From contig JAUIKJ010000091.1 in NCBI GenBank assembly GCA_030430835.1, positions 1 to 9,286 of the forward strand: 9,286 nt of DNA, read 5' to 3'. A program made the position numbers and the translations under genes. The DNA is from Candidatus Hydrogenedentota bacterium (GTDB lineage Bacteria > Hydrogenedentota > Hydrogenedentia > Hydrogenedentales > JAEUWI01). Below the pieces are notes generated by a model, which saw nothing but the letters and a program-made list of their open reading frames with translations, did not search any database and was not told where the DNA came from. This document shows positions 1 to 6,415 of this stretch, one piece after another; position 1 is the first letter of the stretch; each line of letters starts with the position of its first letter.

Positions 1-112
1 CGCATCGATCGCGGCCGAGCGAGGCGTCTCGCCAGCATCCGGGCCGTAGTGGCGCGAAACGGCGACGGGCGGCCGCCGCGATTGCGGTCGGCATCAACAG
101 GGTACGAAGCAT
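1..112 (-). CDS. Partial 5' end of an unidentified gene, possibly an exported protein
   Basis: Only about 37 codons are inside the window. On the minus strand an ATG (112-110) follows a good Shine-Dalgarno sequence, AGGAGAG, six bases upstream, so a real gene start here is likely. The first residues (MLRTLLMPTAIAAAA) look like a short hydrophobic export signal. The ATG frame then reads into an Arg-rich stretch that does not look like a typical mature protein. The neighbouring frame, closed by a stop at its own 5' end, gives a more ordinary sequence (VAVSRHYGPDAGE...). A one-base indel near 65-80 is therefore possible. The gene lies downstream of the pilin-like gene, separated from it by a terminator, so it probably has its own promoter, though I see none clearly. 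No function can be assigned. Confidence 0.35.
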   Translation of the reverse strand, partial: MLRTLLMPTAIAAAARRRFAPLRPGCWRDASLGRDRC

Positions 113-150
113 GATTCTCTCCTGAAATGGCGGAAGCCAAGTAAACGAAA

Positions 151-185
151 GCGCCGCGCGACACTCTAAGGTATTCGCGCGGCGC
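151..185 (-). terminator. Rho-independent terminator after the pilin-like gene
   Basis: A perfect 10-bp GC-only inverted repeat (151-160 with 176-185) encloses a 15-nt loop. Read on the minus strand, the stem begins 21 nt past the pilin-like stop codon and is followed by TTTCGTTT, a T-rich tract suited to intrinsic termination. The loop is longer than usual, so efficiency may be moderate. It separates the pilin-like transcript from the next minus-strand gene at the left edge. Confidence 0.65.
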
Positions 186-206
186 CGGACAAGCGGTGCG
201 GGGTGA

Positions 207-1133
<927 letters not shown>

Positions 1134-1165
1134 GATGCTCTCCGGATGAATAGGACATAGGCACT

Positions 1166-1190
1166 CGTTCCAAAATTTCATTTTGGAACG
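1166..1190. repeat. Palindrome 1 of an intergenic cluster (CGTTCCAAAAT core)
   Basis: A perfect 11-bp inverted repeat: arm CGTTCCAAAAT at 1166-1176, 3-nt loop, complementary arm at 1180-1190. It lies 33 bp upstream of the pilin-like start and would be in that gene's leader if transcription starts further upstream. The core CTCGTTCCAAAAT (1164-1176) recurs in palindrome 3, so this is probably one copy of a dispersed REP-like element rather than a gene-specific structure. Confidence 0.75.
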
Positions 1191-1199
1191 CACCTGCCT

Positions 1200-1216
1200 G
1201 CGAAGTTGAACTTCGC
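1200..1216. repeat. Palindrome 2 of the intergenic cluster (GCGAAGTT/AACTTCGC)
   Basis: A perfect 8-bp inverted repeat (1200-1207 with 1209-1216) around a single central base. It lies between the two CGTTCC-type palindromes and differs from them in sequence. Its position suggests it is part of a composite repeat unit. There is no T-tract, so it is unlikely to be an intrinsic terminator. Confidence 0.65.
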
Positions 1217-1248
1217 GAAGCCATCGCAAAGCACAGCTCTACCGACAT

Positions 1249-1279
1249 TCTCGTTCCAAAATACAATTTCGGAACGAGA
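1249..1279. repeat. Palindrome 3 of the intergenic cluster, partner of palindrome 1
   Basis: A 14-bp inverted repeat (1249-1262 with 1266-1279) with a single mismatch (1258/1270) and a 3-nt loop. It shares the 13-nt sequence CTCGTTCCAAAAT with palindrome 1. It sits 17 bp past the amidohydrolase stop codon, so the hairpin could shield the 3' end of that mRNA. No U-tract follows on the minus strand, so a classical terminator is not supported. Confidence 0.75.
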
Positions 1280-1296
1280 GTCGTCTAGTCGCTTGA

Positions 1297-2250
1297 TTAT
1301 ACACCAAGGATCCGCCGGGCGTTGTCCCGGAAAATCTTGGCTTTGGCCGCCTCGGGCAGGTCGATATCGTTATAGAGACTGAACTGCGGGACCTTCTGTT
1401 TCGGGGCGAGGTAGTCCGTGCCGAAGAGCAGCCGGTCTGCCCGGCGCTCCAGGAAGGCCCGGCCGAAGTCCATGTCGCGGAGGATCGCGTTTGCACCGCT
1501 GCCGGCGGAGAGGTCGCCGTAGAGGTTGGGGTAGGCATCCATCAGCCGATCGATCGCGCCGCCCGGGGCGACGGGTTTGTTGGGGTACTTCTGCAATTCT
1601 TCCTGGGTCACGTCGCCGCTGATGCTGGCCCACCAGCCCTGCGCGTGGCCGATGAAGACGCCGTCCGGGTTTTCCTGCAAGACCTTCTCCAGCCCCGGCA
1701 GGCCGGGCGCATCGGAATTGCGCATGTTGTCGAGATGGAAGAGGACGGGCAGGCCCGCCTCCGCACAGGCGCGGAAGATCTGCAGGTTGCGCGGATCGTC
1801 GATGGGCATGCCGACCTTGTGCTCGCCGAAGCCGCGTGCACCCGCGTCGCGGTAGCGCAGGAGGAGGTCGCGCTTCGCGTCGTAGCTGCCGAGGTTCAGG
1901 GTGCGCGGATCCACATGGCAGAAGGGGATCAGCCGGTCGCGGTGATCCTTCGTTTCCTTGAGCACATAGTCCGTGGTGATCGGGAAGAACCACGACTCCG
2001 GCGAATCAATCGGCAACACCGCCGCCTGCGCGATGCCCTCCGCGTCCATCCACTCGAGCAGACCCTTCACCGTCAGCGCCGGGCGGTCGCCCCATTCTTG
2101 CGTGATGTGGACGTGGATGTCGGCATAGGTGCCGGGCGGCGCGGGGGGTACTTCCTCCGCACGCGCGGCGCGGGCAAGGCCCGTGGCCGCAAGGCCTGCG
2201 GCGAGGGTCTGGATGCCGAAGGTACGGCGGGTGATGGGGGGGGTGGCCAT
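1297..2250 (-). CDS. Exported amidohydrolase (Amidohydro_2 family, Tat signal)
   Basis: The 317-aa protein is a metal-dependent hydrolase of the amidohydrolase superfamily, closest in style to Amidohydro_2 (ACMSD/TIM-barrel) enzymes. Visible metal-site residues are H46 and H48 (DIHVHI, end of strand 1), H172 (LFHLDN), H202 (FIGHAQGW) and D279 (FGTDYL). E143-H144 (GFGEHKVG) lie between them and may also contribute. The C-terminus (IFRDNARRILG) is the usual family ending. Residues 7-31 form a twin-arginine signal (TRRTFGIQ, then an Ala/Leu-rich stretch ending ARA), so the enzyme is probably folded and metal-loaded in the cytoplasm before export. I placed the start at 2250 because a GAGGAG Shine-Dalgarno lies 9 nt upstream and it puts RR near the N-terminus; an ATG 12 codons earlier is less likely. 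The substrate cannot be told from sequence. The gene stands alone, with its own likely promoter. Confidence 0.9.
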   Translation of the reverse strand: MATPPITRRTFGIQTLAAGLAATGLARAARAEEVPPAPPGTYADIHVHITQEWGDRPALTVKGLLEWMDAEGIAQAAVLPIDSPESWFFPITTDYVLKETKDHRDRLIPFCHVDPRTLNLGSYDAKRDLLLRYRDAGARGFGEHKVGMPIDDPRNLQIFRACAEAGLPVLFHLDNMRNSDAPGLPGLEKVLQENPDGVFIGHAQGWWASISGDVTQEELQKYPNKPVAPGGAIDRLMDAYPNLYGDLSAGSGANAILRDMDFGRAFLERRADRLLFGTDYLAPKQKVPQFSLYNDIDLPEAAKAKIFRDNARRILGV

Positions 2251-2284
2251 GATGATGCGCTCCTCGCAATTTGCGTATCGCTGC

Positions 2285-2314
2285 AATCTATGCGGATGAG
2301 GGCGGCGGCGTCAA
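2285..2314 (-). promoter_or_regulatory. Candidate sigma-70 promoter for the amidohydrolase gene
   Basis: On the minus strand, TTGACG (2314-2309) is followed after 18 nt by TAGATT (2290-2285), fair -35 and -10 boxes. Transcription would start near 2278, giving a leader of about 28 nt that contains the GAGGAG ribosome binding site. This is a motif call only. Confidence 0.45.
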
Positions 2315-2348
2315 GAAGCGGGGGGAGATGGAAACCGGGAACATTGTC

Positions 2349-2482
2349 CGCAGATGGGCGCAGATTTTTCCGGATGGGATATTGGGATGGATGGGTTGAT
2401 GGAAGACGCGTTGTGATCGTGTGAAGACGAAGACGTGTTGTGGGCTGCGTGACGACTAAGATGCGTTGTGGGCGCGGTCGGG
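2349..2482. repeat. Spacer with short direct repeats
   Basis: The 254-bp spacer between the amidohydrolase and the membrane protein gene has no convincing gene but several repeats. CGCAGAT occurs twice, 3 bp apart (2349-2355, 2359-2365). A degenerate unit reading AAGAYGYGTTGTG occurs three times at regular spacing (starting at 2403, 2430 and 2458; steps of 27 and 28 bp). The third copy runs into the 36-bp hairpin repeat at 2465. The regular spacing suggests tandem duplication and decay of a repeat unit. Confidence 0.5.
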
Positions 2483-2500
2483 AGACCACGCCAAAACGGA
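2465..2500. repeat. 36-bp hairpin repeat, copy 1
   Basis: This copy matches 3283-3318 at 35 of 36 positions (single difference at 2494/3312), in direct orientation 818 bp apart. Inside is a hairpin with arms GGCGCGGTC (2471-2479) and GACCACGCC (2484-2492) around a GGGA loop. The one mismatched pair becomes G-U in minus-strand RNA, so the hairpin is most stable in transcripts of the membrane protein gene, whose stop codon is 5 bp away. It looks like a REP-type element. It may also stabilise or end that transcript, although no U-tract follows. Confidence 0.75.
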
Positions 2501-2504
2501 GGAA

Positions 2505-3230
2505 TCAGTCTTCCTCCGAAGACGTCGTGTCAGCGACCGATATCGACTGTCGCTGTTGATGTCGGTGGATGGCGGCCCGGACCAGCATCCCCAGATAGGA
2601 TGGTCCGGTGACGGCGAGACTGAGAAAGGACAGCATTACGAACATGCCTAGAAACTGCTTGACGCCGTCGGTTACCGTAACCTGGCGGTTCCCTGCCATA
2701 ACCCCGATGAAGAGGTCGCTGACCTTGCCCGCGATCGCCGCATAGGTGGCTATCGCGGCGAGGGGGAGCAGCGCGACGATGATGGTCTGGAAGAGGTGCA
2801 GGCGGCCGAGTAGGTGGAGCAACTGGAACCACAGGGCCACGCGCCAGACGGAGACCCCAAGCAGGAAATAGAGATTCAGCATGTAGGCGTCTTCGAAGCC
2901 GAACTGGCGTTCGACGGGGATGGCGTAGATGAAGCCGGGCGGGGCGGTGAGCATGATGTAGGTCAGCACCCGGCGATAGGTCCAGCCCGGCTGTGCGAGG
3001 GGCCAGGCCACGGCCCAGAGGAGCGCGGCCAGCACAAAGACATAACCGACCGAGTGCAGGCCCAGCTTCTGGTGCCAGGTGACGTCGACATGATCCCAGT
3101 GCCGGCCCACTCCCGCGATCCACGTGAAGAGCAGCCCGAGTGCGAGATGCCGGTTGTCGAAGCCGAGCAGTTCCTCGCGCGAGACGCGGAAGAAGAGCAG
3201 GCGCAAGGCGGTAGCAAGTGGTGCGAGCAT
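2505..3230 (-). CDS. Multi-pass integral membrane protein of unknown function
   Basis: The 241-aa protein is hydrophobic through most of its length. I see about six likely membrane segments: roughly 28-42, 60-79, 88-106, 117-138, 143-167 and 189-213. The N-terminus is short and the C-terminus is hydrophilic, ending in a Ser/Glu/Asp-rich tail (SVADTTSSEED). I recognise no catalytic motif. The architecture is vaguely like YIP1-type or other small permease-like proteins, but I would not assign a family. No Shine-Dalgarno precedes the ATG at 3230; instead a TATACT box lies 7 nt upstream, suggesting a leaderless transcript. The gene is divergent from the glycosyltransferase gene and is bracketed by two copies of a 36-bp repeat. 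A shared role with its neighbour is possible but unproven. Confidence 0.8.
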   Translation of the reverse strand: MLAPLATALRLLFFRVSREELLGFDNRHLALGLLFTWIAGVGRHWDHVDVTWHQKLGLHSVGYVFVLAALLWAVAWPLAQPGWTYRRVLTYIMLTAPPGFIYAIPVERQFGFEDAYMLNLYFLLGVSVWRVALWFQLLHLLGRLHLFQTIIVALLPLAAIATYAAIAGKVSDLFIGVMAGNRQVTVTDGVKQFLGMFVMLSFLSLAVTGPSYLGMLVRAAIHRHQQRQSISVADTTSSEED

Positions 3231-3237
3231 AAGCTGG

Positions 3238-3243
3238 AGTATA
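3238..3243 (-). promoter_or_regulatory. Candidate -10 box for the membrane protein gene (leaderless)
   Basis: The minus strand reads TATACT (3243-3238), five of six matches to the sigma-70 -10 consensus, then seven bases, then the start ATG. Transcription would begin at or next to the start codon, which fits the missing Shine-Dalgarno. No strong -35 is visible at normal spacing. Confidence 0.45.
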
Positions 3244-3282
3244 GCCCGACACCATCACAAAGACACGCAATCGGGTATCTTG

Positions 3283-3318
3283 GTTGTGGGCGCGGTCGGG
3301 AGACCACGCCAGAACGGA
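3283..3318. repeat. 36-bp hairpin repeat, copy 2
   Basis: This is the second copy of the element at 2465-2500, with one substitution at 3312. The hairpin arms are 3289-3297 and 3302-3310. It lies between the candidate promoters of two divergent genes (-10 at 3238-3243 on minus, -35 at 3336 on plus), so it belongs to neither transcript if those calls are right. It could mark a repeat insertion site or serve as a protein-binding or supercoiling-sensitive site. Confidence 0.75.
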
Positions 3319-3335
3319 CGTGGTTAGCTTCCCGC

Positions 3336-3364
3336 TTGACCGCCCCCGGCGCGGGCAGCACAAT
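3336..3364 (+). promoter_or_regulatory. Candidate sigma-70 promoter for the glycosyltransferase gene (leaderless)
   Basis: TTGACC (3336-3341) and CACAAT (3359-3364) are separated by 17 nt, the ideal spacing. The -10 box ends seven bases before the ATG at 3372, so the expected transcription start is at the start codon. The intervening CAATACGCGCC has no ribosome binding site, consistent with leaderless initiation. Confidence 0.5.
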
Positions 3365-3371
3365 ACGCGCC

Positions 3372-4835
3372 ATGCCTTCCCCGGATTCCGAGACTTCATC
3401 AACATCGTGGCGTACCCTCGCCGTGCTCGCGGCGCTGGTGCTGTTGGCGCTGGGGATCCGGCTGAACGGCATCACGCAGGAGTCGGCGTGGGGGGACGAG
3501 GCGGTGACGCTGCGGCATCTGCCTGCGCCGTCGCTGGCGGTGTATTGGGATCGCGTGTTTACGGAGGATCCGATCCTCCGGCTGGTGCCGGGCTTCTACC
3601 TCGTGCAGTACCACTGGAATCTGTTGGCGGGGACGGACAATACCTTGCTGGTGCAACGGCTGCTCGCGGTGACGCTGGGCTGCACGAGTCTCGTATTGCT
3701 CTTCTTCATCGTGCGGACGCTCGCGGGGGCGCGGGCCGCGGGGGCGGCGGCGCTGTTCTTCGCGCTCTCGCTGTTTCATACCTACTACGCGCAGGAGGTG
3801 CGTTTTTATCCGCTGCTCACCTGCCTCGCCATGACCTCGCTGCTCGGCTTCGTGAAGGCGCTGGGCGGCCAGGGGCGCGGGTGGTGGGGGCTGCACGCGG
3901 TGGCGAACGCGGCGCTGCTCTTCACGCACACCTTCAGCATTCCCTTCTTCGCCGCGCAGGGTTTGTTCCTGCTCGGCGAATCGCGGCGGCAACCGCGCCG
4001 GCTGATCGTGTGGACCGCCGGGCATCTCGTGCTCGGCGCGAGCTTCGCGGTGTGGCTGCTCTACCTGCGCTATGACCTCGGCAGCGAGAGCGAAGTCTAC
4101 AACGACATCCCGCCGGACCTCGCGCGCTTCGCGGAGGCCCTGCTCATCTTCGCCGGGGGCCGTCTTACAGGGGAGAATCCCGCGCCCTACATGCCCGGCG
4201 GGATTTCGCTCGACAAGCTTATGGCTCTGGCGTTTCTCGCTGCGCTCGTCTGGACCGTGCGCGAGGCGCTGGGCCGCCGCAAACTCGGGGAGACCTGGGG
4301 CCGCGCGCGCACGGCGCGCTGGCTACTCTGCTGGCTCTTCGTGCCGCTCGTGTTTCTCTTCGTGGTGTCCTGGGCGTGGAAGCCGGTCTTCTATATCCGC
4401 TACATCATCTACGCGGCGGTGGCCGTCCCCGCGATCCTCGCCTTTGCGCTGAGTGCCATCCCCTCGCCCCGACCGCGCGTCGTGCTGCTGGCGATCCTCG
4501 CCGCCGTCTTCCTCTACCAGAACCTCGCGCTGCCCCGGCCCATGCGCCCCGGCTACGCCCCGCTCGCCCGCGACATCAATGCCGATCCTGACGGCCCCGT
4601 GGCCGTGAATGCGCTCAAGGTCTTCAACGCCTACGGCGTCGACTACGCCCTCGGCCCGGACGATCCGCGCCTGACCACCTACCCTGGCTACGGCGAACTC
4701 CTCCGCGACACCGAAGCCACGGCGAAGGCAGGCACGCCCGTCTGGGCCGTCTTCCGCGACGCGGGCCTGCGGGTGGAGGAATATGAATACGCCGGGATGC
4801 CGCCGCTCAAGGCGGCGCGGGTGTCGCGGCCCTAG
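3372..4835 (+). CDS. GT-C/PMT-family membrane glycosyltransferase
   Basis: The 487-aa polytopic protein resembles the PMT_2/ArnT-like branch of GT-C glycosyltransferases. These use polyprenyl-phosphate sugars as donors and act on the outer face of the cytoplasmic membrane. After a hydrophilic N-terminus and a first membrane helix (about 14-31) comes the extracytoplasmic WGDEA motif; D42-E43 fit the acidic pair at the GT-C active site. Further family-like features are HTYYAQEVRFYPL from residue 136 and FYIRYIIYA from residue 340. I expect about ten membrane segments, followed by a soluble C-terminal part from about residue 395. The open frame continues far upstream of 3372, but that stretch overlaps the divergent gene and lacks membrane-protein character. 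ATG 3372 starts just before the first helix and fits a leaderless promoter. The acceptor (protein, lipid or polysaccharide) cannot be told. Its stop is one base from that of the convergent deacetylase gene. Confidence 0.85.
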   Translation: MPSPDSETSSTSWRTLAVLAALVLLALGIRLNGITQESAWGDEAVTLRHLPAPSLAVYWDRVFTEDPILRLVPGFYLVQYHWNLLAGTDNTLLVQRLLAVTLGCTSLVLLFFIVRTLAGARAAGAAALFFALSLFHTYYAQEVRFYPLLTCLAMTSLLGFVKALGGQGRGWWGLHAVANAALLFTHTFSIPFFAAQGLFLLGESRRQPRRLIVWTAGHLVLGASFAVWLLYLRYDLGSESEVYNDIPPDLARFAEALLIFAGGRLTGENPAPYMPGGISLDKLMALAFLAALVWTVREALGRRKLGETWGRARTARWLLCWLFVPLVFLFVVSWAWKPVFYIRYIIYAAVAVPAILAFALSAIPSPRPRVVLLAILAAVFLYQNLALPRPMRPGYAPLARDINADPDGPVAVNALKVFNAYGVDYALGPDDPRLTTYPGYGELLRDTEATAKAGTPVWAVFRDAGLRVEEYEYAGMPPLKAARVSRP

Positions 4836-4836
4836 G

Positions 4837-5685
4837 TTAGCGGAAGCGCTGTATGCGCGCCGTCACGTCCTGGGTGAAGGCTTCGAGCATCGCCTGCGTA
4901 TGGGACAGCGGGTCGGCCGTGGGATCCACGATCAGCGGTGACATGTCGATGGCGAAGGCGAGGGCCTGCGCGGCATCCACTTCGTGCGCGTGGTGGTAAG
5001 TCGCGTTCGCGCGCTGGCGCCCGGGCGCGGCGAGGTCGTAGCGCTTGCCGCCGGCCAGTGGTGCCTCGAACACGGCGATGAGCCGCGCCTGAAGATCGCC
5101 GCCCCCCGAGACATCCAGCGCCACCTTTGCGTCGTCCGGAAGCCAGTCGAGTCCCCGCCAGACTTCACAGCCATAGAGGATCTCCGGGCGCGTGGCTTCC
5201 GGCATGCGGCGGATCGCCTCAATCACGCGCAGCGCCACCGCCACGTGTGTATCGTGTTTGTCGGCGAGATTGTGGGTGTAAACGACGCGCGGCCGCGCGG
5301 TCTCCAGAATGGCGCCGAGGTCCGCCACCGGGGAAGCGTTCCCGGAATCCTTGATCGCGGCGCTGGTGTAACCCAGCTGAATCTGCGCTGCATATCGTCC
5401 CAGGTCCGCGGCACACCGTTGTTCCTCGCGGCGGATGGCGACGATCTCCGCGTCGGTGTATTCCGCGAAGCGGCCCGTGCGCGGTACACCCGCGCCATCG
5501 GTGACCGTGACCCCCGTGAAATGGGCATCGCTCTGACCGTAGGCGGCGAGGATGCCGTGGAAGGCCATGATTTCCAAGTCATCCTGATGCGCGCCGATCC
5601 CGAGGTGGGTGGTCCGGGCAATCGCTTCGTCCGGCGGTGTAGCATCGGGAACATGGATATCGGCGTGGGATTCGTGAAACTGCAT
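4837..5685 (-). CDS. PIG-L/LmbE-family zinc-dependent deacetylase
   Basis: The 282-aa protein carries the zinc-binding signature of PIG-L (LmbE-like) N-deacetylases. GAHQDDLE (H33, D35, D36) gives the first zinc ligands and the likely catalytic Asp. The later YTHNLADKHDTH (H138, H144, H147) supplies the third zinc ligand and conserved His residues. The linking stretch RREEQRCAADLG (from residue 85) is also typical. Known family members remove acetyl groups from GlcNAc-containing lipids, mycothiol and bacillithiol precursors, or antibiotic intermediates; the substrate here is unknown. No signal peptide is seen, so it is probably cytoplasmic. I chose ATG 5685 because the open frame upstream overlaps the divergent sigma-factor gene in non-coding-like sequence. 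The Shine-Dalgarno is weak (AAAGG, somewhat distant). The C-terminus ends one base from the convergent glycosyltransferase stop. A sugar-related pairing with that gene is an inference only. Confidence 0.88.
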   Translation of the reverse strand: MQFHESHADIHVPDATPPDEAIARTTHLGIGAHQDDLEIMAFHGILAAYGQSDAHFTGVTVTDGAGVPRTGRFAEYTDAEIVAIRREEQRCAADLGRYAAQIQLGYTSAAIKDSGNASPVADLGAILETARPRVVYTHNLADKHDTHVAVALRVIEAIRRMPEATRPEILYGCEVWRGLDWLPDDAKVALDVSGGGDLQARLIAVFEAPLAGGKRYDLAAPGRQRANATYHHAHEVDAAQALAFAIDMSPLIVDPTADPLSHTQAMLEAFTQDVTARIQRFR

Positions 5686-5793
5686 GGGGCCGCTGCCTTT
5701 CGTGGGGGGAGAAGTATTGCACAAGGTACTGCCAGGGCTACACTTGGCGGTTATCGCGCTATTGTCACCTTCCGGAAGTGGGTCACTATTGGT

Positions 5794-5820
5794 GGAACCT
5801 TTCCCGCGAAGCGGTGTTTG
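5794..5820 (+). promoter_or_regulatory. Candidate ECF-type promoter upstream of the sigma-factor operon
   Basis: GGAAC (5794-5798) followed after 16 nt by TGTTTG (5815-5820) matches the general pattern of ECF/RpoE-type promoters, which have a conserved GGAAC -35 and a variable -10. It lies about 30 bp before the start of an ECF sigma gene, where autoregulation is common. The 163-bp spacer (5686-5848) also must hold the deacetylase promoter on the other strand, for which I see no strong boxes. Confidence 0.5.
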
Positions 5821-5848
5821 AGAGGATGGTAACGAGGCAAGGTGGTGC

Positions 5849-6415
5849 ATGACTGAAATTGATGATTGGGAACTGGTCGCCCGGGCGCAGTCGGGGGACA
5901 TGGAGTCCTTCGCGGCGCTGGTGCGGCGGTACCAGGGGCCACTGGTGCACTTCTGCCAGCGCATGACCGGCACACATGAGGATGCCGAGGATCTTGCGCA
6001 GGAGAGCTTCGTACGCTTGCACCGGTACCTGAACCGGCTCACGCCGCAGGCGAAGTTTTCCACGGTGCTGTTCGGTATTGCCAGGAACTTGACCTTGAAT
6101 CACTTGAGAGACACGAAACGACGCGGCCGGGGCAAGACCGATCCCATCGACGATCGTCCGCTCGCGGCCGATGCCCGGCTCGAGCCGGATCGGCAGGCCC
6201 GGCTCGGAGAAATTGAATCGCTTCTGCAGCGCGCACTGGGACTGTTGTCACCCGAGCATCGCGAGGTGCTGCTGCTGCGCGAACTGCAGGGCATGGACTA
6301 CGAAGCGATCGCTGCGACGGTGAAGTGCCGCAAGGGCACGGTCAAGAGCCGCATCGCGCGGGCGCGTGAACAGCTTCGGCTGAAACTATTGGAACTTGGA
6401 GGTGATGTGCTGTGA
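5849..6415 (+). CDS. ECF RNA polymerase sigma factor
   Basis: The 188-aa protein has the two-domain layout and size of an ECF sigma-70 factor. Region 2 spans about residues 20-90, with the core-binding DAEDLAQESFVRL motif (45-57) and the -10-recognising FSTVLFGIARNLTLNHLR helix (70-87). After a charged linker, region 4 (about 128-183) has the helix-turn-helix that reads the -35: LSPEHREVLLLRELQGM, then YEAIAATVKCRKGTVKSRI. The start at 5849 follows AAGGTGG at a short distance. The stop overlaps the GTG start of the next gene by four bases, tying its translation to the membrane anti-sigma. A candidate GGAAC promoter just upstream suggests autoregulation. By family knowledge it should be held inactive by the downstream protein until an envelope signal is received. 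Confidence 0.95.
   Translation: MTEIDDWELVARAQSGDMESFAALVRRYQGPLVHFCQRMTGTHEDAEDLAQESFVRLHRYLNRLTPQAKFSTVLFGIARNLTLNHLRDTKRRGRGKTDPIDDRPLAADARLEPDRQARLGEIESLLQRALGLLSPEHREVLLLRELQGMDYEAIAATVKCRKGTVKSRIARAREQLRLKLLELGGDVL

Noticed and set aside
1249..1279. Intrinsic terminator for the amidohydrolase gene
   Set aside because: The hairpin is good but no T-rich tail follows on the minus strand, and the sequence is shared with palindrome 1; it was recorded as a repeat instead.
1645..2424. Plus-strand open frame of 259 codons antisense to the amidohydrolase
   Set aside because: The opposite strand encodes a clear amidohydrolase with all metal ligands; this frame is Arg/Val/Ala-rich shadow sequence.
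2403..2500. Possible CRISPR array from regularly spaced repeats
   Set aside because: Only three degenerate units at 27-28 bp steps, far too short for repeat plus spacer, and no cas genes nearby.
2814..3371. Long in-frame 5' extension of the glycosyltransferase reading frame
   Set aside because: It overlaps the divergent membrane protein gene and crosses the 36-bp repeat. The sequence has no membrane or domain character, and ATG 3372 fits a promoter and the first helix.
5686..6063. In-frame 5' extension of the deacetylase reading frame on the minus strand
   Set aside because: It runs antisense through the start of the ECF sigma gene and is Cys/Ser/Arg-rich like a shadow frame; PIG-L proteins begin shortly before the AHxDD motif.
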